This document shows, in pieces, positions 1 to 8,949 of a stretch of 64,000 nucleotides of DNA. The position numbers were made by a program, and so were the translations under genes. The DNA comes from Bacillus yapensis. GTDB taxonomy: Bacteria; Bacillota; Bacilli; Bacillales; Cytobacillaceae. The notes under the pieces were generated by a model. The model was not told the DNA's origin, did no database searches, and saw only the letters and a program-made list of their open reading frames with translations. The stretch spans positions 1-64,000 of the forward strand of contig NZ_SUND01000007.1 in assembly GCF_005280205.1 (NCBI RefSeq), read 5' to 3'. How positions within the stretch are numbered: the first letter of the stretch is position 1; every line of letters begins with the position of its first letter.

Positions 1-85
1 TTTAGATTTCGGTTTGACGGCCAAGATCTATTATAACGATTGGAGATTTTTTTGTTTATTAATACAACTCTAGAAGTTTCGTTTT

Positions 86-105
86 CACACACGCAGAGCG
101 TGTGG
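86..105. terminator. Small GC hairpin near the window edge
   Basis: CACACGC (88-94) pairs with GCGTGTG (98-104) around a 3-base loop, with T-rich sequence on the left and A-rich on the right. It could end a gene lying left of the window or be a second stop for the gene at 155. Its role is not decided by what is visible. Confidence 0.35.
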
Positions 106-120
106 TTTAAAAAGCATAAT

Positions 121-150
121 AAAAAGCGTACCCGCGGTGGTACGCTTTTG
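121..150 (-). terminator. Rho-independent terminator of the PLP enzyme gene
   Basis: AAAAGCGTACC pairs with GGTACGCTTTT around a short CGCGGT-type loop, immediately after the TAA stop of the minus-strand gene ending at 155. A/T tracts on both sides make it potentially bidirectional. Confidence 0.8.
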
Positions 151-154
151 TATA

Positions 155-1297
155 TTATGATAATGAATTTCGAATTGCCTCTTCAAAAACTTGAATGATA
201 TCATCGGCATGTTCAATTCCAACAGAGATTCTTATGACGTTGTTTGTAATTCCTAATGCCTCTTGCGCTTCCTTCGGTAGAGCACGGTGAGACGTTTTTA
301 ATGGATGAGATACTGTTGTTTCCACTCCAGCCAAAGTTGGTGCAATTTTCACCCATGAAAGGGATTTAAAAAACTGATTTACATCAACTTGCTGACCTAA
401 CTCAATTGTCACCATTGCTCCATATCCTTCTTCCGCTTCTTGGAAAGGATAGTATGCCTTCGAGATATATTTATTCTCTCTTAATGCCTCCGCTAACTTC
501 CTAGCGTTATACGATTGACTCTTCATGCGTAGTGCTAATGTTTTTAGACCACGGCAAGTTAACCATGCTTCAAATGGACTGACATTTGCTCCTAAATTAA
601 CAACCTTTGCTCTCGCTTTCGTTAGTAAATCTTCTCTACCGACAAGGACACCTGAGGTTACGTCACTATGACCTCCAATATATTTTGTTGCACTATGAAC
701 AACCATGTCTACTCCTAGTAAATAAGGATTACTATGATATGGCGTTGCAAATGTATTATCGACAAGCGTCATCAAATCATATTTCTTTGCTAACGCTACG
801 ACAGATTCTAAGTCCTCTACTCTCAAAAATGGATTTGTAATCGATTCGGTATATAAAAGCTTTGTATTCGGTTGGATTGCTTTTTCCACTAAAGAAAGAT
901 CCAAAAAAGAAACAAAGGTTGTTTCAATTCCTAAATCATGTAGTTCTGCTTTTAATAAATGAAAGCTCCCACCATATAAGTCATCTGCTGCGACGATATG
1001 GTCTCCACTTTTAACAGCAGCAAGAACTCCTGCTAAAATGGCTGATAATCCAGATGATGTGGCAATGCCCTCTGGTGCACCTTCAATTGCAGCTACTGCT
1101 TTCCCTAGCTCATCAGGGTTTGGATTTCCTGTACGCGAATACAAGTAATTTCCTTCGCCTTGATAGTAGCCTTCTAATTCATCTAGATCAGCAAATGTAA
1201 ATGCAGAAGTTTGATAAATCGGAGTCACCTTACTTTTAATCGGCTTGTCACTTTTTTTCACACTATGTAGTAGCATTGTTTCAAACTTCTTCGTCAT
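155..1297 (-). CDS. Cys/Met-metabolism PLP-dependent enzyme (cystathionine gamma-synthase / lyase family)
   Basis: A 380-residue trans-sulfuration enzyme of the fold-type I PLP family. The PLP lysine lies in SATKYIGGHSD (about residue 205), preceded by the usual YSRTGNPNPD and TSSGLSAI segments; the length is normal. Family members act as cystathionine gamma-synthase, cystathionine beta/gamma-lyase or methionine gamma-lyase, and sequence alone does not separate them; a MetI/MetC-like role in methionine-cysteine interconversion is likely. The start is the ATG at 1297: AGAAGGTG lies just upstream, whereas a GTG three codons earlier overlaps that ribosome binding site. The gene is monocistronic with its own terminator. 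No S-box or T-box leader is visible in the roughly 110 bases upstream. Confidence 0.88.
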   Translation of the reverse strand: MTKKFETMLLHSVKKSDKPIKSKVTPIYQTSAFTFADLDELEGYYQGEGNYLYSRTGNPNPDELGKAVAAIEGAPEGIATSSGLSAILAGVLAAVKSGDHIVAADDLYGGSFHLLKAELHDLGIETTFVSFLDLSLVEKAIQPNTKLLYTESITNPFLRVEDLESVVALAKKYDLMTLVDNTFATPYHSNPYLLGVDMVVHSATKYIGGHSDVTSGVLVGREDLLTKARAKVVNLGANVSPFEAWLTCRGLKTLALRMKSQSYNARKLAEALRENKYISKAYYPFQEAEEGYGAMVTIELGQQVDVNQFFKSLSWVKIAPTLAGVETTVSHPLKTSHRALPKEAQEALGITNNVIRISVGIEHADDIIQVFEEAIRNSLS

Positions 1298-1384
1298 TCT
1301 AAGCACCTTCTTATGTAGAATTGATTTACTTAATCAAAAACCATTTTTAAGAATTTTTCAAGAAAAAAATTTTATCAAGAAAAA

Positions 1385-1409
1385 AAGAAGAGGACAGGTC
1401 CCCTTCTTC
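1385..1409 (-). terminator. Terminator of the MFS efflux gene
   Basis: GAAGaGGAC pairs with GTCCcCTTC (one mismatch) just after the stop of the gene at 1411; the minus strand then runs into a T-rich stretch (A-rich at 1365-1386 on the plus strand). Confidence 0.7.
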
Positions 1410-1410
1410 A

Positions 1411-2913
1411 TTAATTCTCTGCTAATTTAGTTTGAACTTGTGCCTTTGGTTTTTCTTGAATTGGGTCTTCTGCTGGAGTTGACCGTTTAATAAAGAAAGA
1501 AAGAACTAGTGCGACAGCCGCAATGATAGAAGCTACAAAGAACGCATCGTTGATTCCTTCAAGCATCGCTTGTGCTTGGAGTTGCGCCATAACAGCTTCT
1601 GTTGGTGGAGCTGTTAAGGACTTTGCCATTTCTGTTGCATGTGTTTCAGTACGATTCGACATGACCGTAACCAATAGGGCTGTTCCGATCGCACCAGAAA
1701 CTTGGTTTAATGTATTATTCATGGCAGTACCATGTGGATAAAATCTTCTTGGTAGCTGATTCAAACCGTTTGTGGATACCGGCATCATTACCATTGACAT
1801 ACCAAACATACGAACTGCGTGTAGCAGCATCAAGTGTTGATAGCTCATTTCCAAAGTTAGATTACTGAATAAATAAGTTGTAATAACCAAAATCGTTAAC
1901 CCAATAACAGCTAATATTCTTCCGCCAATTTTGTCGAATAGTCTACCATTGATTGGTGACATCAATGCCATCGCAAGTGCCCCTGGTAACATTAACAATC
2001 CGGCATCCATCGGAGAAATCCCTCTTAGTGTTTGAACGTAAATGGGAACTAAAAGCATTCCGGCAAACATTGCCATGTTCACTACCATAGTAATGGAAGA
2101 AGACAAAGCAAACATTGGATAACTAAACACATGGAAATTAAGCATTGGTCTTTCTAACTTAGATTGACGGACGATAAACCAAATAAGACAAATTACCCCA
2201 ACTGGAAGAGCAATATATACATGTGGACTATCCCAGCCTTTACTTCCAGCTGAGCTGAATCCATACAAAATCCCACCAAAACCTAAGCATGATAAGATAA
2301 GGGAAAAGAAATCAAGACTGATATTAACTTTTTCCTTTTTATCCTTAAGTAAGAATAATCCGATGATAAAGATTGCAGCAGCAATAGGTGTTACAAAATG
2401 GAAAAGCATTCTCCAATCATAATGCTCAATAATCCATCCTGATAGTGTAGGTCCAATTGCTGGTGCAGCCATAAGAATTAGACCAAACATTCCCATTGCA
2501 GCTCCCCTTTTTTCCACTGGGAAGCTTACAAGCATTACATTCATTAATAGTGGCATCATAATCGCTGAACCTGATGCCTGTAACATACGTCCAGTTAATA
2601 GTACTGGAAAAACATGCGCCATTCCGGCAACAATGGTTCCGATTGTAAATAACCCCATCGCCACTAAGAAGAGTCTGCGAACAGTGTATTTTTCAATTAA
2701 AAAGGCTGTAGCTGGGATTAAAATTCCATTAACAAGCATAAATCCAGTTGTTAACCACTGAACAGTTGCTGTATCAATTTCCAACTCAACCATGATAGAT
2801 GGTAAAGCAATATTTAATAATGTATTGTTTAAAAAAGCAATAAATGCTCCAATCATTAAAACGGCAATGATTCCATAAGGTGGACGATCCGTCTGTTTCA
2901 AAGATTGTTCCAT
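1411..2913 (-). CDS. DHA2-family (14-TM) multidrug efflux MFS transporter
   Basis: A 500-residue integral membrane protein of the EmrB/QacA (DHA2) drug:proton antiporter family. About 14 hydrophobic segments are visible; the N-terminal LNNTLLNIALPSIM stretch and the GWIIEHYDWRMLF motif are typical. It should export lipophilic drugs using the proton gradient. The ATG at 2913 is chosen because a GGGGG ribosome binding site sits seven bases upstream; an in-frame ATG at 2937 overlaps the region before it. It is divergent from the TetR gene at 3138, an arrangement like B. subtilis ycnB-ycnC (from memory), so that regulator very likely represses it. Substrate unknown. Confidence 0.88.
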   Translation of the reverse strand: MEQSLKQTDRPPYGIIAVLMIGAFIAFLNNTLLNIALPSIMVELEIDTATVQWLTTGFMLVNGILIPATAFLIEKYTVRRLFLVAMGLFTIGTIVAGMAHVFPVLLTGRMLQASGSAIMMPLLMNVMLVSFPVEKRGAAMGMFGLILMAAPAIGPTLSGWIIEHYDWRMLFHFVTPIAAAIFIIGLFLLKDKKEKVNISLDFFSLILSCLGFGGILYGFSSAGSKGWDSPHVYIALPVGVICLIWFIVRQSKLERPMLNFHVFSYPMFALSSSITMVVNMAMFAGMLLVPIYVQTLRGISPMDAGLLMLPGALAMALMSPINGRLFDKIGGRILAVIGLTILVITTYLFSNLTLEMSYQHLMLLHAVRMFGMSMVMMPVSTNGLNQLPRRFYPHGTAMNNTLNQVSGAIGTALLVTVMSNRTETHATEMAKSLTAPPTEAVMAQLQAQAMLEGINDAFFVASIIAAVALVLSFFIKRSTPAEDPIQEKPKAQVQTKLAEN

Positions 2914-2974
2914 AGTCATACCCCCTGTTAGACGCATAGTCTATATTATTGTACTGTTATTTCACATAAGACAT

Positions 2975-3003
2975 ATCATATACCAGCAGTTCATGAATTG
3001 CAA
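2975..3003 (-). promoter_or_regulatory. Candidate sigma-A promoter and operator for the efflux gene
   Basis: Read on the minus strand, TTGCAA (2998-3003) and TATGAT (2975-2980) are 17 bases apart. The palindromic stretch TTCATGAATTGCAATT overlaps the -35 box and is a reasonable TetR operator candidate. Sequence pattern only. Confidence 0.45.
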
Positions 3004-3030
3004 TTAAAAGATTTTCTATTATAGTTTAAT

Positions 3031-3059
3031 TTGAGTAGAACAAGAAAAACATGTAATAT
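3031..3059 (+). promoter_or_regulatory. Candidate sigma-A promoter for the tetR-like gene
   Basis: TTGAGT (3031-3036) and TAATAT (3054-3059) are separated by 17 bases and lie about 80 bases before the GTG start at 3138. Confidence 0.5.
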
Positions 3060-3137
3060 CATAGTTATACTAGCAGTCTAATTAGAGCGCTTTCTTTATT
3101 TTAAATATAAGAAATCTATACAAATAGGTGATGAATT

Positions 3138-4013
3138 GTGAAGGACAGAAAGCAAAAAGTAATTAAAATGGCTCATCAATTGTTTATTGAAAAAGGATTT
3201 CAAGCCACATCGATTCAAGATATTCTAGATTATAGCGGAATTGCCAAAGGAACATTTTATAATTATTTTTCGTCTAAAAATGAATTATTAATCGCCCTAA
3301 TTAAATCTCTTTATCAACAAATTGAAACAGAACGAGACGAATTGATAATTGGAAAGGATCCTACGGATATTGAAGTCTTCATCCAACAACTCGAGCTCCA
3401 ATTAGAATTTAACCGTACGAATAATTTATATACTCTTTTTGAAGAAGTAATGATTTTAAATGATGATGAGCTCAAACAATTCATTCGAAAAAGTCACCTG
3501 AGAGTACTCAGATGGGCTTACGGAAGATTCCTATCTATTTTTGGAGAAGAGAAAAAACCCTATTTGTTAGATTGTGCTATTTCTTTCTTTGGGATTTTAA
3601 ACCATAATTACAAATATAATTTTGTCGCTGAAAAATCTCCAAGTACGATGTACAGAGTTGTTCGCTATAGTGTGAATCGATTGGTGAAAATGGTTGATGA
3701 GGTCGCCGAATCTGGAGAACAGTTACTTCGTCCGGAGCTTTTAGATTCTTGGGCCCCAGAAGGAAGTAATCATAAGAAAGCATTTCAGCAAGAGTTACAA
3801 AATATCATTCTTGTGCTGAAAAAATCACTGGATCGCAATCCAGATGCGAGAAAATATGCCGAGCTTCTCGATTTCATATATGATGAGCTAGTCGATGAAA
3901 AGGAGCCTCGCCATTTCTTAGTGGAGAGTGCACTTACCTCTTTAAAAAAAGAAAAAATACTTTGTAAAACTGATGAGTTTAAGAGACTTGAGGCGTTAAC
4001 CATTAAAGCTTGA
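3138..4013 (+). CDS. TetR/AcrR-family transcriptional regulator (long form)
   Basis: A 291-residue regulator. The N-terminal helix-turn-helix is clear: residues 1-50 include GFQATSIQDILDYSG and GIAKGTFYNYFSSKNEL. The ligand-binding part is about 100 residues longer than in ordinary TetR proteins (about 190 residues), as in B. subtilis YcnC (from memory). The start is GTG with AGGTGA ten bases upstream; no good ATG exists nearby. It sits divergent from a DHA2 efflux pump about 220 bases away and is most simply its repressor, released by a pump substrate. Confidence 0.87.
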   Translation: MKDRKQKVIKMAHQLFIEKGFQATSIQDILDYSGIAKGTFYNYFSSKNELLIALIKSLYQQIETERDELIIGKDPTDIEVFIQQLELQLEFNRTNNLYTLFEEVMILNDDELKQFIRKSHLRVLRWAYGRFLSIFGEEKKPYLLDCAISFFGILNHNYKYNFVAEKSPSTMYRVVRYSVNRLVKMVDEVAESGEQLLRPELLDSWAPEGSNHKKAFQQELQNIILVLKKSLDRNPDARKYAELLDFIYDELVDEKEPRHFLVESALTSLKKEKILCKTDEFKRLEALTIKA

Positions 4014-4039
4014 GGCGAAAGTATTTCGCCTCTTTTTTT
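4012..4039 (+). terminator. Terminator of the tetR-like gene
   Basis: GAGGCGAAA pairs with TTTCGCCTC around GTA, followed by seven T. The stem overlaps the TGA stop. It also faces the converging gene at 4044. Confidence 0.9.
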
Positions 4040-4043
4040 GCCT

Positions 4044-4895
4044 CTAATGCAATTCCCCATCCACATACTTTCCATATCGAGGGACAGCAATTGAATCAAA
4101 TTCACGAACTAATAACTCTAGATTTTCCGTTAGTAAATCTCCAGACATCGGCAATCCATGCCCTGTGACTGCTACGGAAGGGTGTAAATCCCTTAATTTC
4201 GTTACAGATTCTTTTGCCGCTTGCCAATCTGTCGTTAAATACCGTGGAGGACCGCTTATCTCCTGTTTTTGGGTGAGAACTTTGTATAAGTATTCTTGTT
4301 TAACCGTTACAAAGGCATCGCCTACAATTAATGTTCTATCTCCTTCTCTAAAAAAGGAAACATGGCCAGGGGTATGCCCGGGTGTATGTATCCACTTAAA
4401 TCCAGGCATATTCGGAACTGTTCCGTCATCTGGAAGCTTATTCACACGCCGACCTAAATCAATCGGTTCATTCGGAAACATTGGCGACATTTTCGCTACC
4501 ATTCCCCCTTCGACCGTTGAATCTGGCTCTGGATAACTCTGTTGACCTGTTAAAAAAGGGAATTCCAATTCGTGTGCATAAACTGGAACATCCCAATGCT
4601 CCAGTAGCTCAATGATTGCTCCTACATGATCAAAATGACCATGGGTTAAAATAATCGCTTTTGGTCGACTTCCTTCCCCAAATCGCTCTTCAGTTACCGA
4701 AATGATTTCCTCAGCAGAACCTGGCATTCCTGCATCAACCAAAACAAACCCCTGCGAATCTCCGACTAGAACAATATTAACAATTTGGATTGTGTGACAG
4801 TAGATATCATGTAGAACCTGCAACCCCACTCCACTACCAATTGAAGTTGCCGGAATAAATTTATAATCATCACCGTAGTGTATTCCTTTTTCCAT
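4044..4895 (-). CDS. MBL-fold metallo-hydrolase
   Basis: A 283-residue metallo-beta-lactamase-fold protein. THGHFDH (the HxHxDH dinuclear zinc motif), HTPGHTPGH and a later VTGHG histidine are present in family order. Such enzymes hydrolyse thioesters, lactones or related substrates; nothing here fixes the substrate. The start at 4895 is set by AAAGGAGG seven bases upstream; the open frame extends 32 codons further but without a ribosome binding site. It lies downstream of the opuA operon, separated from it by a terminator, so is probably expressed separately. Confidence 0.82.
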   Translation of the reverse strand: MEKGIHYGDDYKFIPATSIGSGVGLQVLHDIYCHTIQIVNIVLVGDSQGFVLVDAGMPGSAEEIISVTEERFGEGSRPKAIILTHGHFDHVGAIIELLEHWDVPVYAHELEFPFLTGQQSYPEPDSTVEGGMVAKMSPMFPNEPIDLGRRVNKLPDDGTVPNMPGFKWIHTPGHTPGHVSFFREGDRTLIVGDAFVTVKQEYLYKVLTQKQEISGPPRYLTTDWQAAKESVTKLRDLHPSVAVTGHGLPMSGDLLTENLELLVREFDSIAVPRYGKYVDGELH

Positions 4896-4962
4896 GTGGG
4901 AGCCTCCTTTAAATCGAACGTCATGGTTATTGTCCCACTGGTAAAAAAATCTATAACAAAAA

Positions 4963-4990
4963 TGGTGCCTAGATCGAAATCTAAGCACCA
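4963..4990 (-). terminator. Terminator of the opuA operon
   Basis: GGTGC/GCACC and TAGAT/ATCTA form a stem with one mismatch and a CGAA loop; the minus strand then reads a T-rich tail. Confidence 0.75.
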
Positions 4991-4998
4991 CTCCAAAA

Positions 4999-5892
4999 TT
5001 ATTTTAAATCTTCAATTGAATCTACATCCATATAAGCTGGAACAACAAGACCAATTGCTGCTCCTTCTAAGTTAGGACCAAGATCCTCGACCTTGTCACC
5101 ATACTCTTCCATATAAGAAGCATGCGTTCCTGGTAACCAAGCTGCCACCATTCCATCCGCATCCCCTTCAGCTACAGCGGCAAACATCGGACCTGCATCA
5201 AGCTGAAGTAATTCTACTTCATAGCCAATGCTTTCTAATACTTTCGCAACTACATTCGTACTAGCAATTTCTGAATCCCATGCTACGTACGCAAGTTTAA
5301 TTTTTTCACCATCGACTTCTTCAGCACCTGCAGTCCACTCTGACACTATGTCACTGTTATCTTTAACCCAAGCAGCTGCTGCTTCCTCGGGATCAGCTCC
5401 ATCTTGAATCTCAACCATCACTTGTGCCATATCATCTGGAGTCCAGAAAAATTGATCCAACACAGTATGTGCACTTGGCTGATCATCCTTTAAGCCTTGA
5501 CGTACAAGTGTTTGAATGACTTCCGCTTCCCCATAGACCCCTTTTGGATCCTCTAAGTATTTCAAATCAAATTTAGCGAACTTCCAGTGTGGCGTCCAAC
5601 CAGTTACAATGATTGGTTCCTCATTTTCATAAGCCTTTTGAAGCTCAGAAGCCATGGCAGCAGATGATGACTCCACTACTTCCCAATCTGCTAAATTTTC
5701 ATATTCTGATAGAGCTGTCTCAGTTGCTTGCATGATGCCTGCACCTGGCTCGATCCCAATAATTTTGTAATCGACTTGCTCACCGATAGAACCCGAAGCT
5801 TCTTCTCCATTGCTTTCACCACTTCCACTACAAGCAGCTAACATCATAGTAATTACTAGAACGATTGACCATAATAGCTTTTTCTTTAACAA
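4999..5892 (-). CDS. opuAC: Glycine betaine/proline-betaine ABC transporter substrate-binding lipoprotein
   Basis: A 297-residue OpuAC-family receptor that captures osmoprotectants such as glycine betaine at the outer face of the membrane. It has a lipoprotein signal peptide with lipobox LAAC (Cys21), then a class-II binding-protein fold; GWTPHWKFAKFDLKYL contributes tryptophans typical of betaine-binding aromatic cages. The start is TTG, set by GGGGGAG six bases upstream. It is the last gene of the three-gene operon opuAA-opuAB-opuAC, with 11 bases to the permease. Confidence 0.9.
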   Translation of the reverse strand: MLKKKLLWSIVLVITMMLAACSGSGESNGEEASGSIGEQVDYKIIGIEPGAGIMQATETALSEYENLADWEVVESSSAAMASELQKAYENEEPIIVTGWTPHWKFAKFDLKYLEDPKGVYGEAEVIQTLVRQGLKDDQPSAHTVLDQFFWTPDDMAQVMVEIQDGADPEEAAAAWVKDNSDIVSEWTAGAEEVDGEKIKLAYVAWDSEIASTNVVAKVLESIGYEVELLQLDAGPMFAAVAEGDADGMVAAWLPGTHASYMEEYGDKVEDLGPNLEGAAIGLVVPAYMDVDSIEDLK

Positions 5893-5903
5893 AAAATCTC
5901 CCC

Positions 5904-6737
5904 CTACTTTCGTTTTTTCATTCCTATATTTTGAGAAAACCGGTCTAACACAATCGCTAAAATAACAATAGCTAAACCAGCTTCAAAACCAACACCTACT
6001 TTAATTTGTGTGACAGCACGATACACATCGGCTCCAAGTCCTGGTGCTCCTACAAGTGCAGCCATTACGACCATAGAAAGTGATAACATAACACTTTGGT
6101 TAACCCCTGCCATAATCGTTGGTGTTGCCAATGGTAGCTGTACTTTTAATAATTTCTGATTCGTTGTTGAACCAAATGCGTTCGCTGCTTCGATTAAGTC
6201 CTCCGGAACTTGACGAATTCCTAAGTTCGTAAGACGAATTGTTGGTGGCATCGCAAAAATAACGGACGCAATAATCCCTGGTACCATTCCAATTCCGAAA
6301 AATAATATAGCCGGAATTAAATAGACAAAGGCAGGCATCGTCTGCATGAAGTCTAATATTGGAGTCATGATATTTTTGGCAGTATCATTTTGGGAAATCC
6401 ATATCCCAATCGGAACACCTATAATAATGGAAATTACAACGGATGTTAACACGAGAGCTAATGTATCGATGGTTCCATCCCAATATCCGAGGTTATAGAT
6501 TAATAGAAGACCAATCGCTGTAAAAAGCGCATTTGTCCATTTACTTACCCATAGGGTAATAGCGGCGAATATAATGATGAGAAGTGCTGGAGGAATAGAT
6601 GATAAAATCCAGACAATAAACTCTACAAATCCCCCAATTCCGTCTGTCACAAGATCGAAAAAGGGCTCTAATTTATCTTGAAGGAGATCAACAAATGTAT
6701 CTACCCAATCTCCCAAGGGTATTTTCGGTATTGACAA
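5904..6737 (-). CDS. opuAB: Glycine betaine ABC transporter permease
   Basis: A 277-residue membrane subunit of the OpuA importer with about six transmembrane segments. The cytoplasmic coupling loop reads EAANAFGSTTNQKLLKVQLP (EAA motif near residues 180-200). The TTG start overlaps the TAA stop of opuAA and has AGGTGAAG upstream, indicating translational coupling. It forms the membrane channel with the neighbouring ATPase and lipoprotein for uptake under osmotic stress. Confidence 0.92.
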   Translation of the reverse strand: MSIPKIPLGDWVDTFVDLLQDKLEPFFDLVTDGIGGFVEFIVWILSSIPPALLIIIFAAITLWVSKWTNALFTAIGLLLIYNLGYWDGTIDTLALVLTSVVISIIIGVPIGIWISQNDTAKNIMTPILDFMQTMPAFVYLIPAILFFGIGMVPGIIASVIFAMPPTIRLTNLGIRQVPEDLIEAANAFGSTTNQKLLKVQLPLATPTIMAGVNQSVMLSLSMVVMAALVGAPGLGADVYRAVTQIKVGVGFEAGLAIVILAIVLDRFSQNIGMKKRK

Positions 6738-7946
6738 TTACTTCACCTCATTTCCGTTTAGTTGAATATCATCGCCTGCAAGTGCTGCTAACACAGCACC
6801 TCGTACAACAATACCCTTTAAGCGATTTTGTTCATCTACCACCGCTACCGGCAACGAGGCTGTTGCTACTTGTTCAAACATATCCGCAATCAAAGTATCT
6901 GGTGTGACTGTCTGTATATCTCGAACCATGATATCTTCAATCGTTTTACCGCTTTTTAGTGCATCTGAAGCATCTTCTGCTGTAATGGCACCAACTAGTA
7001 TTTGTTTTTTATCCACTACATAAAGACTTGAAATCTTTGCATCCTTCATAATCTGTAAAGCGACTCTTACACCTCGGTCTGAGAGAATCATTTCTGGACG
7101 CTTCATCACATGGGCTGCTGTTAAAACCTTAGACAAGTCTACGTCCTCAACAAACCGTTCGACATAATCATTCGCTGGATTCATTAAGATTTCTTCTGGC
7201 GTTCCCACCTGAACGATTGACCCGTCCTTCATGAGCGCAATTCGATCACCAATGCGCAACGCCTCATCTAAATCATGAGTAATAAAGATGATTGTTTTTT
7301 CCATCTTCTCTTGTAGCTCGAGTAATTCGTTTTGCATGTCTTTTCGAATTAATGGATCGAGCGCACTGAACGCTTCATCCATTAATAAAACATCAGGGTC
7401 ATTAGCTAAGGCGCGGGCTAACCCAACACGTTGCTGCATTCCACCGCTAAGCTCGCTTGGATAACTATTTTCATAGCCTTCTAGACCGACTAATTTCAAA
7501 GCTTCAATCGCCTTTTCCCTTTGTTTCTTTTTGTCTACACCCTTAACTTCCAAACCATATTCGGTATTGCTTAACACCGTACGATGTGGAAATAAAGCGA
7601 ATCGCTGAAAAACCATACTGATTTTTGAACGGCGAACTTCTCTTAACTCATTGGGCTTCATTTTTACAATGTCCTGTCCATCAATCAACACTTGACCATC
7701 TGTCGGGTCGATTAATCGATTGAACATTCGGACTAATGTGGATTTACCACTCCCCGATAAGCCCATAATGACAAATATCTCTCCAGCTTTAACTTCAAAG
7801 CTTGCTTTATTGACCCCAACCGTCATCCCGGTTTTTTCGAGTATTTGCTTTTTGGTCATGCCTTCATTCAGTAATTTTACTCCATGCTGAGGAGCTTTTC
7901 CGAAGACCTTCGTAACATTCCGGACTTCGATTTTTGCATCACTCAT
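6738..7946 (-). CDS. opuAA: Glycine betaine ABC transporter ATP-binding protein with CBS domains
   Basis: A 402-residue ATPase subunit. Visible in order: Walker A GLSGSGKST (about residue 64), signature LSGGMQQR, Walker B VLLMDEAFSAL, the H-loop histidine in FITHDLDEA, then two C-terminal CBS repeats (about residues 280-400). In OpuA-type systems the CBS pair senses ionic strength and gates transport. First gene of the operon; GAGGTG ribosome binding site before the ATG. A sigma-A-like promoter lies about 45 bases upstream. Confidence 0.93.
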   Translation of the reverse strand: MSDAKIEVRNVTKVFGKAPQHGVKLLNEGMTKKQILEKTGMTVGVNKASFEVKAGEIFVIMGLSGSGKSTLVRMFNRLIDPTDGQVLIDGQDIVKMKPNELREVRRSKISMVFQRFALFPHRTVLSNTEYGLEVKGVDKKKQREKAIEALKLVGLEGYENSYPSELSGGMQQRVGLARALANDPDVLLMDEAFSALDPLIRKDMQNELLELQEKMEKTIIFITHDLDEALRIGDRIALMKDGSIVQVGTPEEILMNPANDYVERFVEDVDLSKVLTAAHVMKRPEMILSDRGVRVALQIMKDAKISSLYVVDKKQILVGAITAEDASDALKSGKTIEDIMVRDIQTVTPDTLIADMFEQVATASLPVAVVDEQNRLKGIVVRGAVLAALAGDDIQLNGNEVK

Positions 7947-7991
7947 ACATTCACCTCTATCCTTCCAAAAAATAAACAGCCGTACTAATTA

Positions 7992-8020
7992 AGTATATAC
8001 CTCTAAAAAATGCACAACAA
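7992..8020 (-). promoter_or_regulatory. Candidate sigma-A promoter of opuA
   Basis: On the minus strand TTGTTG (8015-8020) and TATACT (7992-7997) are 17 bases apart, about 45 bases upstream of the opuAA start. No other strong candidate was seen in this 238-base gap. Confidence 0.55.
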
Positions 8021-8161
8021 ACTCGATATATTGGGCTATTCTGTTAAATAACAGCCTGTCATTTTGTCAGCTGTATTCACCTGTCTTATTCTTAGAAATC
8101 AGCCCATATCCTTCCATATCCTCCCGATCGCTCCTGGTCGTTCTTGGAAAATCCTATTAAA

Positions 8162-8195
8162 AAGCCCATCACACCGATTAGGTATCATGGGCTTA
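8162..8195 (-). terminator. Terminator of the fetAB-like operon
   Basis: AAGCCCAT pairs with ATGGGCTT, strengthened by ACC/GGT inside; the stem overlaps the TGA stop of the permease, and a T-rich tail follows on the minus strand. Confidence 0.75.
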
Positions 8196-8949
8196 AAAAT
8201 CTATTTGGAACAAGCTGTTGTTCCTTGTTAAAAAGACTTGGATAAAGAAGAAACCCAAGGATAATTGCGGTCAAACTCGCTGCAGCCATAATGAGGAACA
8301 CGATTAATAGTTGGAATTTAACCGCTTGAATCGGATCAGCACCAGCAATAATTTGTCCTGTCATCATACCAGGCAATTGTACAAGACCGATCGTTTTTTG
8401 TCCCTCGATCGTAGGAATTAAACTGGCTCTGATTGAATTCTTTAATATAGGGAAAATCGATTGCTTCACACTTCCACCTAGCGACAACACGAGTAGAATT
8501 TCTTCTTTTCTTAAATCTATTTCTGCCTGAAGTCGATTCAAAAATAAGTTTGCAATAATCATTGAGTTTCCAATAATCATGCCGCTAATGGAAATGATAT
8601 ATTGAGGAGTAGCTGGAACAATTTTTAAACCTAATAAAAATCCTTGCGTCACAATCTCTACGATTGAAATAGTGATAAAAATCTTCCAAAAAACAAAAGG
8701 AATATTCCTTCCTCGTTTTGCTGCATTCTGTGCCGCCACCAAAATCATTACAAGAAGCATAAGAATAATACCGAGTGGATGGTCAAAACCGAACACAGCA
8801 TTTAGTATATAGCCGACTACAAGCAACTGAATCGTAGCTCGTACACATGTGATGATTATATCTTTTCCCAAACCTAATTTGAAAGCAGTGCTTAGAACGA
8901 GAGCTAAAATGACAAATATAAAACTCAAAATAATCGCTAGTAAACTCAT
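8185..8949 (-). CDS. UPF0014-family ABC permease (FetB/YjkA-like)
   Basis: A 254-residue permease of the UPF0014 family with about seven hydrophobic segments and the conserved QLPGMMTGQIIAGADPIQA loop. E. coli FetB, of this family, is linked to iron export and oxidative-stress resistance; the Bacillus counterpart is YjkA. It overlaps the upstream ATPase by four bases, so the two are co-translated. Metal specificity here is inferred from the family, not visible. Confidence 0.85.
   Translation of the reverse strand: MSLLAIILSFIFVILALVLSTAFKLGLGKDIIITCVRATIQLLVVGYILNAVFGFDHPLGIILMLLVMILVAAQNAAKRGRNIPFVFWKIFITISIVEIVTQGFLLGLKIVPATPQYIISISGMIIGNSMIIANLFLNRLQAEIDLRKEEILLVLSLGGSVKQSIFPILKNSIRASLIPTIEGQKTIGLVQLPGMMTGQIIAGADPIQAVKFQLLIVFLIMAAASLTAIILGFLLYPSLFNKEQQLVPNRFLSP

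Noticed and set aside
1307-1410. S-box or T-box leader before the trans-sulfuration gene
   Set aside because: The gap is too short and none of the conserved leader sequences is visible.
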